NCBI GenBank assembly: GCA_009782665.1
Contig: WRIP01000026.1
Coordinates: 1 to 11,299, forward strand
DNA from: Oscillospiraceae bacterium
GTDB taxonomy: Bacteria; Bacillota; Clostridia; Oscillospirales; Ruminococcaceae
Direction: 5' to 3'
Length of the DNA: 11,299 nucleotides
Below, in pieces: positions 1 through 7,784 of the stretch (position 1 is the stretch's first letter; the number at the start of each line of letters is the position of its first letter). The notes under the pieces were generated by a model, which worked only from the letters and a program-made list of their open reading frames with translations, ran no database searches and had not been told where the DNA came from. The translations under genes and the position numbers were made by a program.

Positions 1-72
1 GTTTTCACGCTATGGCTACCTTAGCCACAGGAGTGGGATAACACTAGAGTTTTAGTCTTTTGGGAGAAGTAC
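1..72. other. Window edge and leader of the amidohydrolase gene
   Basis: No gene can be firmly called here. In one + frame the codons from base 3 to the TAA at 39-41 read FHAMATLATGVG, which could be the last residues of an upstream gene ending 31 bases before the TTG start at 73. Another + frame stays open to a stop at 53-55, so the choice is not secure. TGGCTA at 13-18 and TAGCCA at 22-27 form a 6-bp stem with a 3-base loop, but no T-run follows, so I do not call it a terminator. GGGAG at 62-66 is the ribosome binding site of the next gene. Confidence 0.3.
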
Positions 73-873
73 TTGGACTATTTCGGTAAAATAATTGATG
101 CTCACGGACATGTATATCCCAACAAAATCGCATACAAGGCGACTCTGGCGATAGCGGATTTCTATCAGGCTCAGATGAGGCATGTGGGTACGGTATCGGA
201 GATTCTATTTTCAGGAAACCAGATTGGGGTAAGAAAACAGCTCATCTGCTCTACTGCCACCACACCCGAGCAGGTTGTGCCTATAAACTCATATATTCCC
301 GAATGCTGCAAAGCAAACAATAGGTTCATAGGGTTTGCTACCATGCATCCGGATTTCTTAGATATTGAAGCAGAGTTGTATCGCATCAAGCAATTGGGTC
401 TAGCGGGAATCAAACTGCATACCGATTTTCAACAGTTCTATATCGATGACCCTAGAGCCTTACTTATGTATAAATCTATTGCAGAGGCTCATCTGCCGAT
501 ACTGTTTCATATGGGAGATGATAGACGCAGATACTCGGAACCACAACAGCTTCAGAGGATTATGGGTTATCTTCCGGAGTTGGTGGCTATCGCGGCGCAT
601 TTAGGTGGATATCAACAATGGGATCAAGCCGTCAGCTGCCTTACAAACATCGACAACCTCTACTTCGACTCATCAAGCAGCCTTCATTTCCTGTCTCCTC
701 AGGCAGCGGTTCAGATGATAGAGATATTTGGAGCAGATAAGGTATTCTTCGGAACCGACTTTCCAATGTGGGATCATAAAGAGGAGCTCAGCCGCTTCAT
801 GCAATTGCCGCTCACCGACCTTATACGTGAACAGCTTCTCTATAGGAACTTTGAGAGGGTGTTCGGTATATAG
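73..873 (+). CDS. Amidohydrolase family protein (amidohydrolase_2-like TIM barrel)
   Basis: This is a small (266 aa) metal-dependent hydrolase or decarboxylase of the amidohydrolase superfamily. The ordered metal-site signatures are visible: the HxH motif of strand 1 (H11, H13 in DAHGHVYP), a lysine at the end of a middle strand (K114 in GIKLH), H146 (FHMGD), H176 (AHLGG) and the strand-8 aspartate D229 (FGTDFPMWD). That order matches the ACMSD/uronate-isomerase-like branch (PF04909). The substrate cannot be read from the sequence. The start is TTG: the reading frame has no other start codon after the TAG at 22-24, and GGGAG lies 6 bases upstream. The next gene, a DegV-family protein, begins 63 bases downstream on the same strand, so co-transcription is possible but not shown. 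No signal peptide or membrane segment is seen, so it is cytoplasmic. The family call is firm and the exact reaction is unknown. Confidence 0.88.
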   Translation: MDYFGKIIDAHGHVYPNKIAYKATLAIADFYQAQMRHVGTVSEILFSGNQIGVRKQLICSTATTPEQVVPINSYIPECCKANNRFIGFATMHPDFLDIEAELYRIKQLGLAGIKLHTDFQQFYIDDPRALLMYKSIAEAHLPILFHMGDDRRRYSEPQQLQRIMGYLPELVAIAAHLGGYQQWDQAVSCLTNIDNLYFDSSSSLHFLSPQAAVQMIEIFGADKVFFGTDFPMWDHKEELSRFMQLPLTDLIREQLLYRNFERVFGI

Positions 874-936
874 TAAAAACCCTTTGCTTAGACAGAACGA
901 GCATAAGGTCAAAAATAAATCTGTGGGTAAAAAACA

Positions 937-1803
937 ATGAGAGAATTTAAACTGTATACCGATTCAACATGCGATCTGCCTGGAGAAATAGTGGAAGCAT
1001 ATGACATAACGGTTGTACCAACCGAAGTATATCTGTCATCCGAACGTTATCTGGATTTTCCGGATGAAAGAGAACTCAATAAAAAAGAGTTCTTTGAGGT
1101 GGTAAAAGGGGGTGTGATGCCCTCGACTGCTGTCATCCCTCCTGCCAGATTCTATGAGTATTTCGAGCAGGACATTCAACAGGGATTTGATATCCTATAC
1201 ATAGTCTTCTCTTCAGGATTAACCACAACTAAACAAAATGCCCTCATTGCCGTGGACGATCTGTCCGAGATATATAAGGACGGCAGTATTACAATTATCG
1301 ACTCTCTTTCCGCATCGCTCGGAGAGGGTCTTTTGGTGTACCATGCAGCTAAACTGAAACAACAGGGTAAGACCATCGAGGAGATAGTGGAGAAAATCGA
1401 ACAGATACGACAACGGTTATGTGTTTGGTTTACAGTTGACGACCTACAGCAACTCAAACGCGGTGGTCGTATCAGTCCTACAGCGGCTGCGGTCGGCGGA
1501 GCACTCAACATTAAACCACTAATCTTTATCGATAACGATGGTAAGTTGGTGTCGGTAGAACGGGTCAGAGGACGTAAAGCCGCACTTGACACACTGGTGA
1601 ACAAAGTAAAGACGGGTGCGGTTGACTCCCCCGAACAAACCATCTTCATAGTTCATGCCAACTGCAGCGAGGAATGTGATTACCTGAAGCAACAGATAGA
1701 ATCACAGATAGAGGTAAAGGAGATAGTAATCGGTATGATGGGTCCGGTGATAGGTGCTCATACCGGTGCGGGTGCCATTGGACTGGCATATCTCAGTGAA
1801 TAG
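937..1803 (+). CDS. DegV family protein (FakB-like fatty-acid-binding protein)
   Basis: This is a 288-residue cytoplasmic DegV-family protein, the normal length for the family. Recognisable elements in order are the N-terminal YTDSTCDLP (T8-D9-S10), PSTAVIPP (residues 62-69), VFSSGLTTT (residues 90-98, the loop that contacts the lipid head group in the family), IIDSLSASLGEG, LQQLKRGGRIS, and the C-terminal GPVIGAHTGAGAIG. Well-studied members (FakB) hold a fatty acid while the partner kinase FakA phosphorylates it, which feeds exogenous fatty acids into phospholipid synthesis. No fakA gene is in the window, and many genomes hold several DegV paralogues, so the lipid role is inferred from the family. 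The ribosome binding site is weak (GGGT at about 924-927). Its stop lies only 2 bases from the stop of the convergent phosphoesterase gene. Confidence 0.93.
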   Translation: MREFKLYTDSTCDLPGEIVEAYDITVVPTEVYLSSERYLDFPDERELNKKEFFEVVKGGVMPSTAVIPPARFYEYFEQDIQQGFDILYIVFSSGLTTTKQNALIAVDDLSEIYKDGSITIIDSLSASLGEGLLVYHAAKLKQQGKTIEEIVEKIEQIRQRLCVWFTVDDLQQLKRGGRISPTAAAVGGALNIKPLIFIDNDGKLVSVERVRGRKAALDTLVNKVKTGAVDSPEQTIFIVHANCSEECDYLKQQIESQIEVKEIVIGMMGPVIGAHTGAGAIGLAYLSE

Positions 1804-1805
1804 TA

Positions 1806-2279
1806 CTAGAGTTTACTTAGATATGCGGTTATCTGCCCGTCAATGATGTCAATAATCCCAAATATTGGATCGTTATATCGAGGTATTTCGAGACTGCCCG
1901 GATTGAGTATATGAATACCGTCGACATATGACGAGTAAGAGTAATGGGTATGCCCGAAGAGTACAATATCCGCATGTTGTGCCTTAGCAGCAGCAACTAA
2001 CGGGTCGTAACCTCGCTTAACTCCGTGTTTATGACCATGGGTGATAAATATGCGTTTTGATTCAAGTACCAGCAGTTTTTCAGTAGGTTCGTTACTGGAA
2101 AAGTCTACATTTCCCTTGACCGCAACAAAACATCCATCTTCTATCTGAGATTCAACAGAATCGATATCGTCTATTCCATCACCGAGATGAATAAAGACAT
2201 CTGCCGTGCGTTGCATAAGGCAGACTTTTTTTAGGTTTTTAGTTCTTCCGTGGGTATCTGCAACTACAACTATTCGCAT
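1806..2279 (-). CDS. YfcE/MJ0936-type metallophosphoesterase
   Basis: This is a compact (157 aa) calcineurin-like metallophosphoesterase. All the metal-site motifs are present in order: DTH (D8, H10), GDG (D34), GNVD (N57), the THGHKHG block (H81) and GHTH (H110, H112). The single-domain length fits the YfcE/MJ0936 family of small phosphodiesterases, whose physiological substrate is largely unknown. It is the last gene of the leftward string. Its ATG overlaps the 3' end of rsmI by 10 bases, and a strong GAGGAGA-type binding site sits inside rsmI (plus-strand 2284-2291), so it is translated efficiently and probably together with rsmI. No signal peptide is visible, so it is probably cytoplasmic. 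It converges with the DegV gene with 2 bases between the stop codons. Confidence 0.93.
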   Translation of the reverse strand: MRIVVVADTHGRTKNLKKVCLMQRTADVFIHLGDGIDDIDSVESQIEDGCFVAVKGNVDFSSNEPTEKLLVLESKRIFITHGHKHGVKRGYDPLVAAAKAQHADIVLFGHTHYSYSSYVDGIHILNPGSLEIPRYNDPIFGIIDIIDGQITAYLSKL

Positions 2280-3133
2280 AGACTCTCCTCTATTATCGCT
2301 CTATATATTTGACTTCTGGGGAAGCTTGTTTCGGCTGCCGCCTGTCTTGCGGCATCCGAAATCGACATCCCATTCGATATATGGGATTTTGCTATCTCGG
2401 CTGCATCGGTGAGTGTATACTCGGGCTGTTCGGGTTTCTCTAGACCGCTCACTATTAGCACAAACTCCCCTCTTGCATCGTTATCTAAATAAAGCTGTTT
2501 TGCTCTACTGAGGGTAGTAGTTATTGTTTCTTCATATATTTTGGTGAGTTCTCTTGCGATGACAATCTCTCGATCTCCCAGATACTCAAGTAGATCCGAA
2601 AGGGTACGTCGAAGTTTATGAGGTGCTTCATAGAATACCATAGTGCGTTGTTCCTTCTGAAGCTCGGTCAGCCTGCTTTTGCGGGTCTTTTTGTTCATGG
2701 GGATAAAGCCCTCAAAACAAAACCGACCTGACGGGATGCCGCTCACCGACAGTGCAGCAATGACTGCGGAGGGACCGGGTATGGTTATTACATTTATCTC
2801 TGAATTATGAGCTGCCGAAACTACCAACTGCCCGGGATCGCTTATGGCAGGTGTCCCGGCATCACAACATAACGCACAGTCTTCACCCTGCAGTATTCGA
2901 TTTATGATATCATCCACTCGGTCGGGTTCATTGTGCCGAAAACAGCTTATTAGGGGTTTCTTTATCTCAAGATGGTTGAGTAGCTTCAGCGTTACCCGAG
3001 TATCCTCTGCGGCAATGAAATCCACCTCCTTTAGTGTCGAAGCGGTTCGTCTACTCAGATCCGCTAAATTGCCGATGGGGGTAGCTACTACATAGAGGGT
3101 GCCGGGTTCGGTTGTCTTGGTATGTTCACTCAC
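2270..3133 (-). CDS. rsmI: 16S rRNA (cytidine1402-2'-O)-methyltransferase RsmI
   Basis: RsmI uses S-adenosylmethionine to methylate the 2'-O of C1402 in the decoding centre of 16S rRNA, which tunes start-codon selection and fidelity. The tetrapyrrole-methylase fold signatures are clear: GTLYVVATPIGNLADLS near the N-terminus, FIAAEDTR, DAGTPAISDPG, TIPGPSAVIAALSVSG and FYEAPHKLRRTL. The C-terminal tail ending around YRAIIEESL matches the family. About 287 residues is typical. I chose the GTG at 3133 because it follows AGGTGA by 5 bases; an in-frame GTG at 3142, three codons earlier, has no good binding site. The gene overlaps trmN6 upstream by 8 bases (17 if it starts at 3142) and yfcE downstream by 10 bases, so translational coupling is likely. 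Confidence 0.96.
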   Translation of the reverse strand: MSEHTKTTEPGTLYVVATPIGNLADLSRRTASTLKEVDFIAAEDTRVTLKLLNHLEIKKPLISCFRHNEPDRVDDIINRILQGEDCALCCDAGTPAISDPGQLVVSAAHNSEINVITIPGPSAVIAALSVSGIPSGRFCFEGFIPMNKKTRKSRLTELQKEQRTMVFYEAPHKLRRTLSDLLEYLGDREIVIARELTKIYEETITTTLSRAKQLYLDNDARGEFVLIVSGLEKPEQPEYTLTDAAEIAKSHISNGMSISDAARQAAAETSFPRSQIYRAIIEESLCE

Positions 3134-3836
3134 TGTCTTCACCTAAACCCATACGATAGATATCATCGAAATACGGGTTCCTATGTCCATTCCTTTCTAC
3201 AATAATATCCGGTAGCAGCTGTAGGTTTTCCTTACTACCAATAGCTGACTCTAGCAATAGTAACCAAGGTTTGTGTGTTTCGGTATATCTCACCAACTGT
3301 ATTCGGGTCGGGTTCAGACAAGAAGAGTACAATACACTGAAGAGATGTTTCATGCGTGAAGCGGGAAAACAGCAGTAGAACCTACCGTCGGCTTTCAGAT
3401 TACGCGTTACACAGTCGGTCACCTGCTTAATGGTAGAGCCGGAGGATCGAGATATTCTGCGTTTCGGGTTGGGAGACTGGAGGGTAGTATCCAGGTCAAA
3501 ATACGGAGGATTGCAGCATATGATATCATACTTTTGCTCAGATACATATCCTCTGAGATCCTGTTGTATGACCAGTAGATTGTTCAATCGATTGATTTTT
3601 ACTGATGCCTTCAATAACGAAACCGCCTGTTGCTGTATATCTAAAGCCACAACTTCTCCACTAAACCCGCGGTCTATGAGCCATAGTGGGACAATACCAT
3701 TTCCGGTACATAAATCTAACAGTTGATTTCCGACCTTATGCTTAACAAATGAAGCGAGTAACGGACCGTCGGAATCTATAAGGAAATCACTGTCGGTAAC
3801 AACGACGGTCATATTCTTGAGTATCTCTTGCTTCAT
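3126..3836 (-). CDS. trmN6: tRNA1(Val) (adenine37-N6)-methyltransferase-like protein (TrmN6/YfiC/YabB family)
   Basis: This is a 236-residue Rossmann-fold methyltransferase. The SAM-binding motif I is LLDLCTGNGIVPLWL (residues 39-53), the acidic residue after strand 2 is D66 (VVALD), and the catalytic N6-adenine motif is NPPY at residues 109-112. Length and motif spacing match the TrmN6 family, which makes m6A37 in tRNA1(Val) of Escherichia coli; in Bacillus the orthologue is YabB. Its place beside rsmI repeats the yabB-yazA-rsmI arrangement of Bacillus, but no GIY-YIG (YazA-like) gene lies between them here. The ATG overlaps the tadA stop in an ATGA arrangement and has no clear ribosome binding site, so it probably depends on translation of tadA. 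The tRNA target is inferred from the family. Confidence 0.88.
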   Translation of the reverse strand: MKQEILKNMTVVVTDSDFLIDSDGPLLASFVKHKVGNQLLDLCTGNGIVPLWLIDRGFSGEVVALDIQQQAVSLLKASVKINRLNNLLVIQQDLRGYVSEQKYDIICCNPPYFDLDTTLQSPNPKRRISRSSGSTIKQVTDCVTRNLKADGRFYCCFPASRMKHLFSVLYSSCLNPTRIQLVRYTETHKPWLLLLESAIGSKENLQLLPDIIVERNGHRNPYFDDIYRMGLGEDSE

Positions 3837-4303
3837 ATCAACGGCTCATAATTCTGTCGCAGACGTAAAACAGACGCCTTGAGTAGTTCACGGCATCGAT
3901 TCTCCTCTACTCCACCTATGACCTCAATATAGGACGCAGGAAGAGATACGAGCGATAGATCGTCAATGCTGCCGAAAAATCCGGCAGCGGGATCAAACGC
4001 TCCGAACACCAGACGCTTGATACGACTGTTCATAATGGCTCCGGCACACATGGCACAGGGTTCTAATGTACAGTACAACTCGCAATCGGTAAGACGCCAA
4101 TCGGAGAGCAAATCTGCTGCCTTCCTTATGGCGATTATCTCTGCATGTGCAGTAGGATCGTTAGTTGTCTCGCGTAGATTATATCCTTCGGCGATGACAA
4201 TGTCCTTATGAACAATAACGGCACCCACCGCGATCTCATCCGAAGCGAGTGCTGCTTGAGCCTGAGCTATAGCCATATTCATGTATTTTTCGTCTCGTGT
4301 CAT
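3833..4303 (-). CDS. tadA: tRNA-specific adenosine-34 deaminase TadA
   Basis: TadA deaminates wobble adenosine A34 to inosine, in most bacteria on tRNA-Arg(ACG), so that one tRNA can read several CGN codons. It is an essential zinc enzyme in most bacteria. The cytidine-deaminase-fold signature is complete: HAE with H53 as zinc ligand and E55 as proton shuttle, and PCAMC with C83 and C86 as the other two zinc ligands. N42 in the GYN motif is the substrate-contacting asparagine of the family. The length of 156 residues is typical. The gene starts 14 bases after the CPBP stop and ends in a 4-base ATGA overlap with trmN6, so it sits in the middle of a coupled string. Its binding site is weak (AGG about 10 bases upstream). 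Confidence 0.97.
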   Translation of the reverse strand: MTRDEKYMNMAIAQAQAALASDEIAVGAVIVHKDIVIAEGYNLRETTNDPTAHAEIIAIRKAADLLSDWRLTDCELYCTLEPCAMCAGAIMNSRIKRLVFGAFDPAAGFFGSIDDLSLVSLPASYIEVIGGVEENRCRELLKASVLRLRQNYEPLI

Positions 4304-4317
4304 GAAAAGTCAACCTG

Positions 4318-5268
4318 TCATCTTCTGAAAATACGTGGTAAAAATTCGTATATCAGCATCATGGTCACTGAAATCGCTAGAAAAAACATAACCGACCGGG
4401 TTTTAATGAAGGAAGACAGTGTTTCTGGAGGGTCAAGGGCTTTTGGTCCTTTAATGCCAAAGACCCTACGAAACTGCCCCTGAAGAAGAATTATTGTCAC
4501 AAATAAGGCCAACAACCAAAAAGAGATACTGCCGAAAGATAGGATATTGCGGGTGAGTGAATTGATGAAATCTTCAGTGAGCATATGGTCAAGATCGCTA
4601 AGGATAACCACCGTAAGGTTATATAGAAAATGGATAATGACAGCGGGTATAATGCTCATGTATTTTAGGGTTAGATAACCGAGTATTAACCCGATAAAAA
4701 ACACTACCGGGAAACTCGGTATGTCGAAATGTAAGATTGCGAATATGAATGCAGAGATGAAAAGGGAAACGGTATTACCGAACCGCCTGAGACGAAAAAG
4801 TAATACTTTCCTGAATAGTAACTCCTCGAGAATAGCCGGCAGAACAGTATACTGAACCAATAATAGAGTTGCACCCAGCCAATCGGTCGGTTTTGGTCGA
4901 AATAAACTGCGACCGTAGATACCGATAAAATCAAAAAACACTTTGGAAAAGTACCCGATATAGTTCGCAATGACAAAGAGTGCTAGGAATATCGGTATCG
5001 CCAAGAGGGTAAATCGTGGAATGGTTTTGGATAGAGATAGTGGAAATGCTACTGTCATTATACCTATGGTAGTACCGAAGACAATTACATAGATGATAAT
5101 GTCGACCGCAATAAATGTCAGTGGGCATGACTTAATCGAAACCAAAAAACTGATACTGCCGAAGATAAAAGAGAACACTAGGCTTAAGAGTATAAATGAG
5201 AGTAACGACAACCCAACAGCCGATGAATCCTTAGTTAGACTCTCCTTTACTTTATTTCTAATCGGCAT
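4318..5268 (-). CDS. CPBP family intramembrane glutamic endopeptidase
   Basis: This is a polytopic membrane protein (316 aa from the chosen start) with the CPBP/Abi (CAAX protease and bacteriocin-processing) motifs. Motif 1 is EELLFR with E148, E149 and R153; motif 2 is FAILHF with H180; the third is a GLILGYL helix; the last is IPAVIIHFLYN with H213 and N217. About eight hydrophobic segments are visible, including one after the catalytic core near the C-terminus. Characterised relatives cleave prenylated proteins or give bacteriocin self-immunity; no substrate is evident here. I place the start at the ATG at 5268. It has a GAGGA site 7 bases upstream, and a TATAAT promoter lies over the earlier in-frame ATG at 5301, which could not be in a transcript from that promoter. 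If read through from nrdJ, the longer form (327 aa) is possible but lacks a good binding site. Confidence 0.9.
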   Translation of the reverse strand: MPIRNKVKESLTKDSSAVGLSLLSFILLSLVFSFIFGSISFLVSIKSCPLTFIAVDIIIYVIVFGTTIGIMTVAFPLSLSKTIPRFTLLAIPIFLALFVIANYIGYFSKVFFDFIGIYGRSLFRPKPTDWLGATLLLVQYTVLPAILEELLFRKVLLFRLRRFGNTVSLFISAFIFAILHFDIPSFPVVFFIGLILGYLTLKYMSIIPAVIIHFLYNLTVVILSDLDHMLTEDFINSLTRNILSFGSISFWLLALFVTIILLQGQFRRVFGIKGPKALDPPETLSSFIKTRSVMFFLAISVTMMLIYEFLPRIFRR

Positions 5269-5299
5269 GGTGGTTTCCTCGTGGTGTTTTGCTCGTGTC

Positions 5300-5328
5300 A
5301 TTATAGGGTAAAAAGTCCTTTAGACCAA
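5300..5328 (-). promoter_or_regulatory. Sigma-A type promoter for the CPBP-tadA-trmN6-rsmI-yfcE string
   Basis: On the minus strand TTGGTC (plus 5323-5328) is followed, after a 17-base spacer, by a perfect TATAAT (plus 5300-5305). The predicted transcript would begin near 5293 and leave about 25 bases of leader before the ATG at 5268. It sits just after the nrdJ stop (5334-5336), so the downstream genes need not rely on nrdJ transcription. The -35 is only half consensus, but the -10 and the spacing are ideal. Confidence 0.6.
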
Positions 5329-5333
5329 GTTCT

Positions 5334-7703
5334 CTACCCACATTTAGAGTAGCCGCAGTTGCGGCAGATTATACACCCACCGTCAAACTCCAGTAGTGAG
5401 CCGCATTCGGGACAGAGGTTGTCATGTACTGGTTCTTCAATGTCGTCGGGGAACTCATATATACCCTCTGCGGCAGTGGTATCCTTTGATGCTTTTGTCG
5501 GATTTGGGTAGCTGAAGTTGAGGTTAAGATTCTTGTGAGGTTCTCCGATGATGTTGGCTTGTTCCAGATCAAACCCATTAAGTTTGCTCTCCTGGAATTG
5601 CGCAACTTTGCGAATGACCTTCGCAATTGCATCGGGACAGGATACGCAGGTTAGTCCCGGTATCCTTACTGTTGAGGGACACCTAATTCCCTTTAGCTGG
5701 CTGTAGATCTCATCAACCGAGATGCCAGAACGTATGGCAATAGATACCAACCTGGCAGTTGATTCCGATTGAGATGGACAACCACCACCTTTTCCGGTAC
5801 TGGTGAACACCTCGCAGATCCCGGTCTTATCATAGTTGACGGTTATGTACAGATTGCCGCAACCGGTTCTGACTCGTTCGGTAAACCCTTTGGTGATCTC
5901 AGGACGTGGACGCGGGCGAATACTCCCGAAATTTGCAGGTAGTTCGGAGTGCGACTGCCGTTCTGGTTGGATAACCTGCGGTTGTTTCTTGTCTATGGTT
6001 AGCACCTGTGTCTCTCTCGAGCCATCACGGTAGATGGTGACACCCTTACAGTTTAAACTGTATGCAAGCAGGAATACCTCAGCGACCTGTTCCCGAGTCG
6101 CGTGGTTAGCAAAGTTTACAGTTTTCGAGACCGCATTGTCGGTATGCTTTTGGAAAGCTGCCTGAATTCGCAGATGATACTCGGGAGCAATATCGTGAGC
6201 ACTTCTGAAAAGTTCACGTATCTGTTGTGGAATCTCTTCAATCTCCGCAATACTACCCTTTGTGGCAATCTGCACCATAAGCTCATCGGTCAACAAACCT
6301 TCTGATGTAAGCCGTTCCAACAGTATGGGATTGGTTTCTATGAGTTTGGTATTATCCATTACATTGCGTGTATAGGCATATGCAAAAATCGGCTCAATAC
6401 CGCTGGAGGCATTGGCAATTATCGAGATAGTGCCGGTGGGTGCAATAGTCGTGACGGTACCGTTGCGAATCGGGTTACCGTTGGAATAGATACTCACATC
6501 AAATAATGGGAATGCACCTCTGGTTTTTGCTAGGTGTTCGCTGGCTTGGTGTGCAATGCGATTGATGAAACTCATGAGTTTCTCTGCCATGGCGACCGCT
6601 GCCGTAGAATCATACGGAATACCGAGATACAGCAGCATATCAGCAAACCCCATAACCCCCAACCCGATTTTTCTGGTGGTTCGGGTTTTCTCTGCAATCG
6701 TCTCGAGTGGATAGTTGTTTATGTCAATTACATTGTCAAGAAAATGTATCGCATCATATATGGTGTTTCCCAGTAGATTGGTATCTATATCATAGCTTCC
6801 GTCCTCCTTGAGATAGACCATCTTCCCTAGATTTAGAGAACCTAGGTTACAGCTTTCGTAGGGAAGTAGTGGTTGTTCTCCACAGGGGTTTGTGGATTCA
6901 ATCTCACCTTGAGATGGAACTGTGTTATCTTGGTTTATTCTGTCGAGGAAGACTACACCTGGTTCTCCGTTTTTCCAGGCATTGTCCACTATCTTCCAGA
7001 AGACATCGCGAGCCTTTAGGTATTTGACCGTTCTATTATCCTTGGGATTTATTAGTGGATACTCTGTGTCGTCTTCCACCGCTTTCATAAACTGTTCGGT
7101 GATTGCTACCGATATATTGAAGTTGGTTATGTCAGAGTTGTCACTCTTACAGGTTATGAACTCGAGTATGTCGGGATGGTCCACCCGGAGAATGCCCATA
7201 TTTGCACCGCGTCTGGTTCCGCCCTGCTTCACCGCCTCGGTCGCCATGTTAAACACCTTTAGAAAACTTATGGGACCGGAAGCGATTCCTCCGGTGGTTT
7301 GGACCGACGATCCAATAGGGCGCAAACGGGAAAAAGAAAACCCGGTACCGCCTCCCGATTTGTGTATCAGGGCTGCCTGCTTAATCGTTTCGAAGATCCC
7401 TTCCATTGAATCTTCAATCGGTAGTACAAAACATGCCGAGAGTTGACCTAGAGGACGACCGGCATTCATCAATGTCGGTGAGTTAGGTAGAAATAATAGA
7501 TTGGTCATCATCTCGTAAAACCGATCTGCGACCTTGGATATATCGACCGTAGTATCGTATAGCCTGTCGGCAGCCGCAACGGTGTCGGCTACTCGACGAA
7601 ACATATCCTCAGGTGTTTCAACAGGTTGACCATCGTCATCATGTCTCAGATAACGTCGGTTTAAAACCTCACGGGCATTGTCGGTTAGTATTAGATTACT
7701 CAT
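5334..7703 (-). CDS. nrdJ: Adenosylcobalamin-dependent (class II) ribonucleoside-diphosphate reductase NrdJ
   Basis: NrdJ reduces ribonucleotides to deoxyribonucleotides with an adenosylcobalamin-generated thiyl radical, so it needs vitamin B12 but not oxygen. At 789 residues it is full length for the NrdJ family and has no intein. The active site is complete: N272, C274 and E276 in NPCGE (C274 is the radical cysteine), with the redox pair C91 (LSACFVLP) and C285 (YESCNLGS); the 11-residue gap from C274 to C285 matches the Thermotoga enzyme. No ATP-cone is seen at the N-terminus. The C-terminal part has a TSCPb-type domain (GCGNLYITVNYD, GGGCPSQSESTAR, CPSTVRIPG), then two CxxC pairs (CPECG, CRNCG) and a final cysteine that probably bind zinc or carry reducing equivalents. 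The start ATG has GAGGT 8 bases upstream. No cobalamin riboswitch is seen in the leader. Confidence 0.98.
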   Translation of the reverse strand: MSNLILTDNAREVLNRRYLRHDDDGQPVETPEDMFRRVADTVAAADRLYDTTVDISKVADRFYEMMTNLLFLPNSPTLMNAGRPLGQLSACFVLPIEDSMEGIFETIKQAALIHKSGGGTGFSFSRLRPIGSSVQTTGGIASGPISFLKVFNMATEAVKQGGTRRGANMGILRVDHPDILEFITCKSDNSDITNFNISVAITEQFMKAVEDDTEYPLINPKDNRTVKYLKARDVFWKIVDNAWKNGEPGVVFLDRINQDNTVPSQGEIESTNPCGEQPLLPYESCNLGSLNLGKMVYLKEDGSYDIDTNLLGNTIYDAIHFLDNVIDINNYPLETIAEKTRTTRKIGLGVMGFADMLLYLGIPYDSTAAVAMAEKLMSFINRIAHQASEHLAKTRGAFPLFDVSIYSNGNPIRNGTVTTIAPTGTISIIANASSGIEPIFAYAYTRNVMDNTKLIETNPILLERLTSEGLLTDELMVQIATKGSIAEIEEIPQQIRELFRSAHDIAPEYHLRIQAAFQKHTDNAVSKTVNFANHATREQVAEVFLLAYSLNCKGVTIYRDGSRETQVLTIDKKQPQVIQPERQSHSELPANFGSIRPRPRPEITKGFTERVRTGCGNLYITVNYDKTGICEVFTSTGKGGGCPSQSESTARLVSIAIRSGISVDEIYSQLKGIRCPSTVRIPGLTCVSCPDAIAKVIRKVAQFQESKLNGFDLEQANIIGEPHKNLNLNFSYPNPTKASKDTTAAEGIYEFPDDIEEPVHDNLCPECGSLLEFDGGCIICRNCGYSKCG

Positions 7704-7734
7704 GATAAAGACCTCGATGATGTAGATAATTTTT

Positions 7735-7764
7735 ATTTAACCTTATTGAAGTACGGTCTGCCAA
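7735..7764 (-). promoter_or_regulatory. Candidate nrdJ promoter
   Basis: On the minus strand TTGGCA (plus 7759-7764) and TTAAAT (plus 7735-7740) lie 18 bases apart, and would give a short leader of about 25 bases before the nrdJ ATG at 7703. The -35 matches the consensus in five of six positions and the -10 in four of six. The -35 is embedded in one of the GGTCTGNCA repeats, which suggests that a regulator bound there would compete with RNA polymerase. Confidence 0.4.
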
Positions 7765-7784
7765 AATTCTTTTTTGGTCTGACA
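7755..7784. repeat. Direct repeats GGTCTGNCA upstream of nrdJ, possible operator
   Basis: GGTCTGCCA at 7755-7763 and GGTCTGACA at 7776-7784 are exact copies except for one base. They begin 21 bases apart, two turns of the helix, so both face the same side of the DNA. A shorter copy, GGTCT, follows at 7820-7824, 44 bases further on. CCAAAA (7761-7766) and TTTTGG (7772-7777) between the two also form a small inverted repeat. The first repeat overlaps the predicted -35 of nrdJ and the second lies just upstream. The regulator is unknown; the sequence does not resemble the palindromic NrdR box. Confidence 0.4.

Noticed and set aside
13..27. Small hairpin TGGCTA-CCT-TAGCCA as a terminator of an upstream gene
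   Set aside because: No T-run follows the stem.
1176..1649. Minus-strand open frame of 157 codons inside the DegV gene
   Set aside because: Shadow frame of a well-supported family protein.
6922..7446. Plus-strand open frame of 174 codons inside nrdJ
   Set aside because: It covers conserved reductase codons on the other strand and resembles no known protein.
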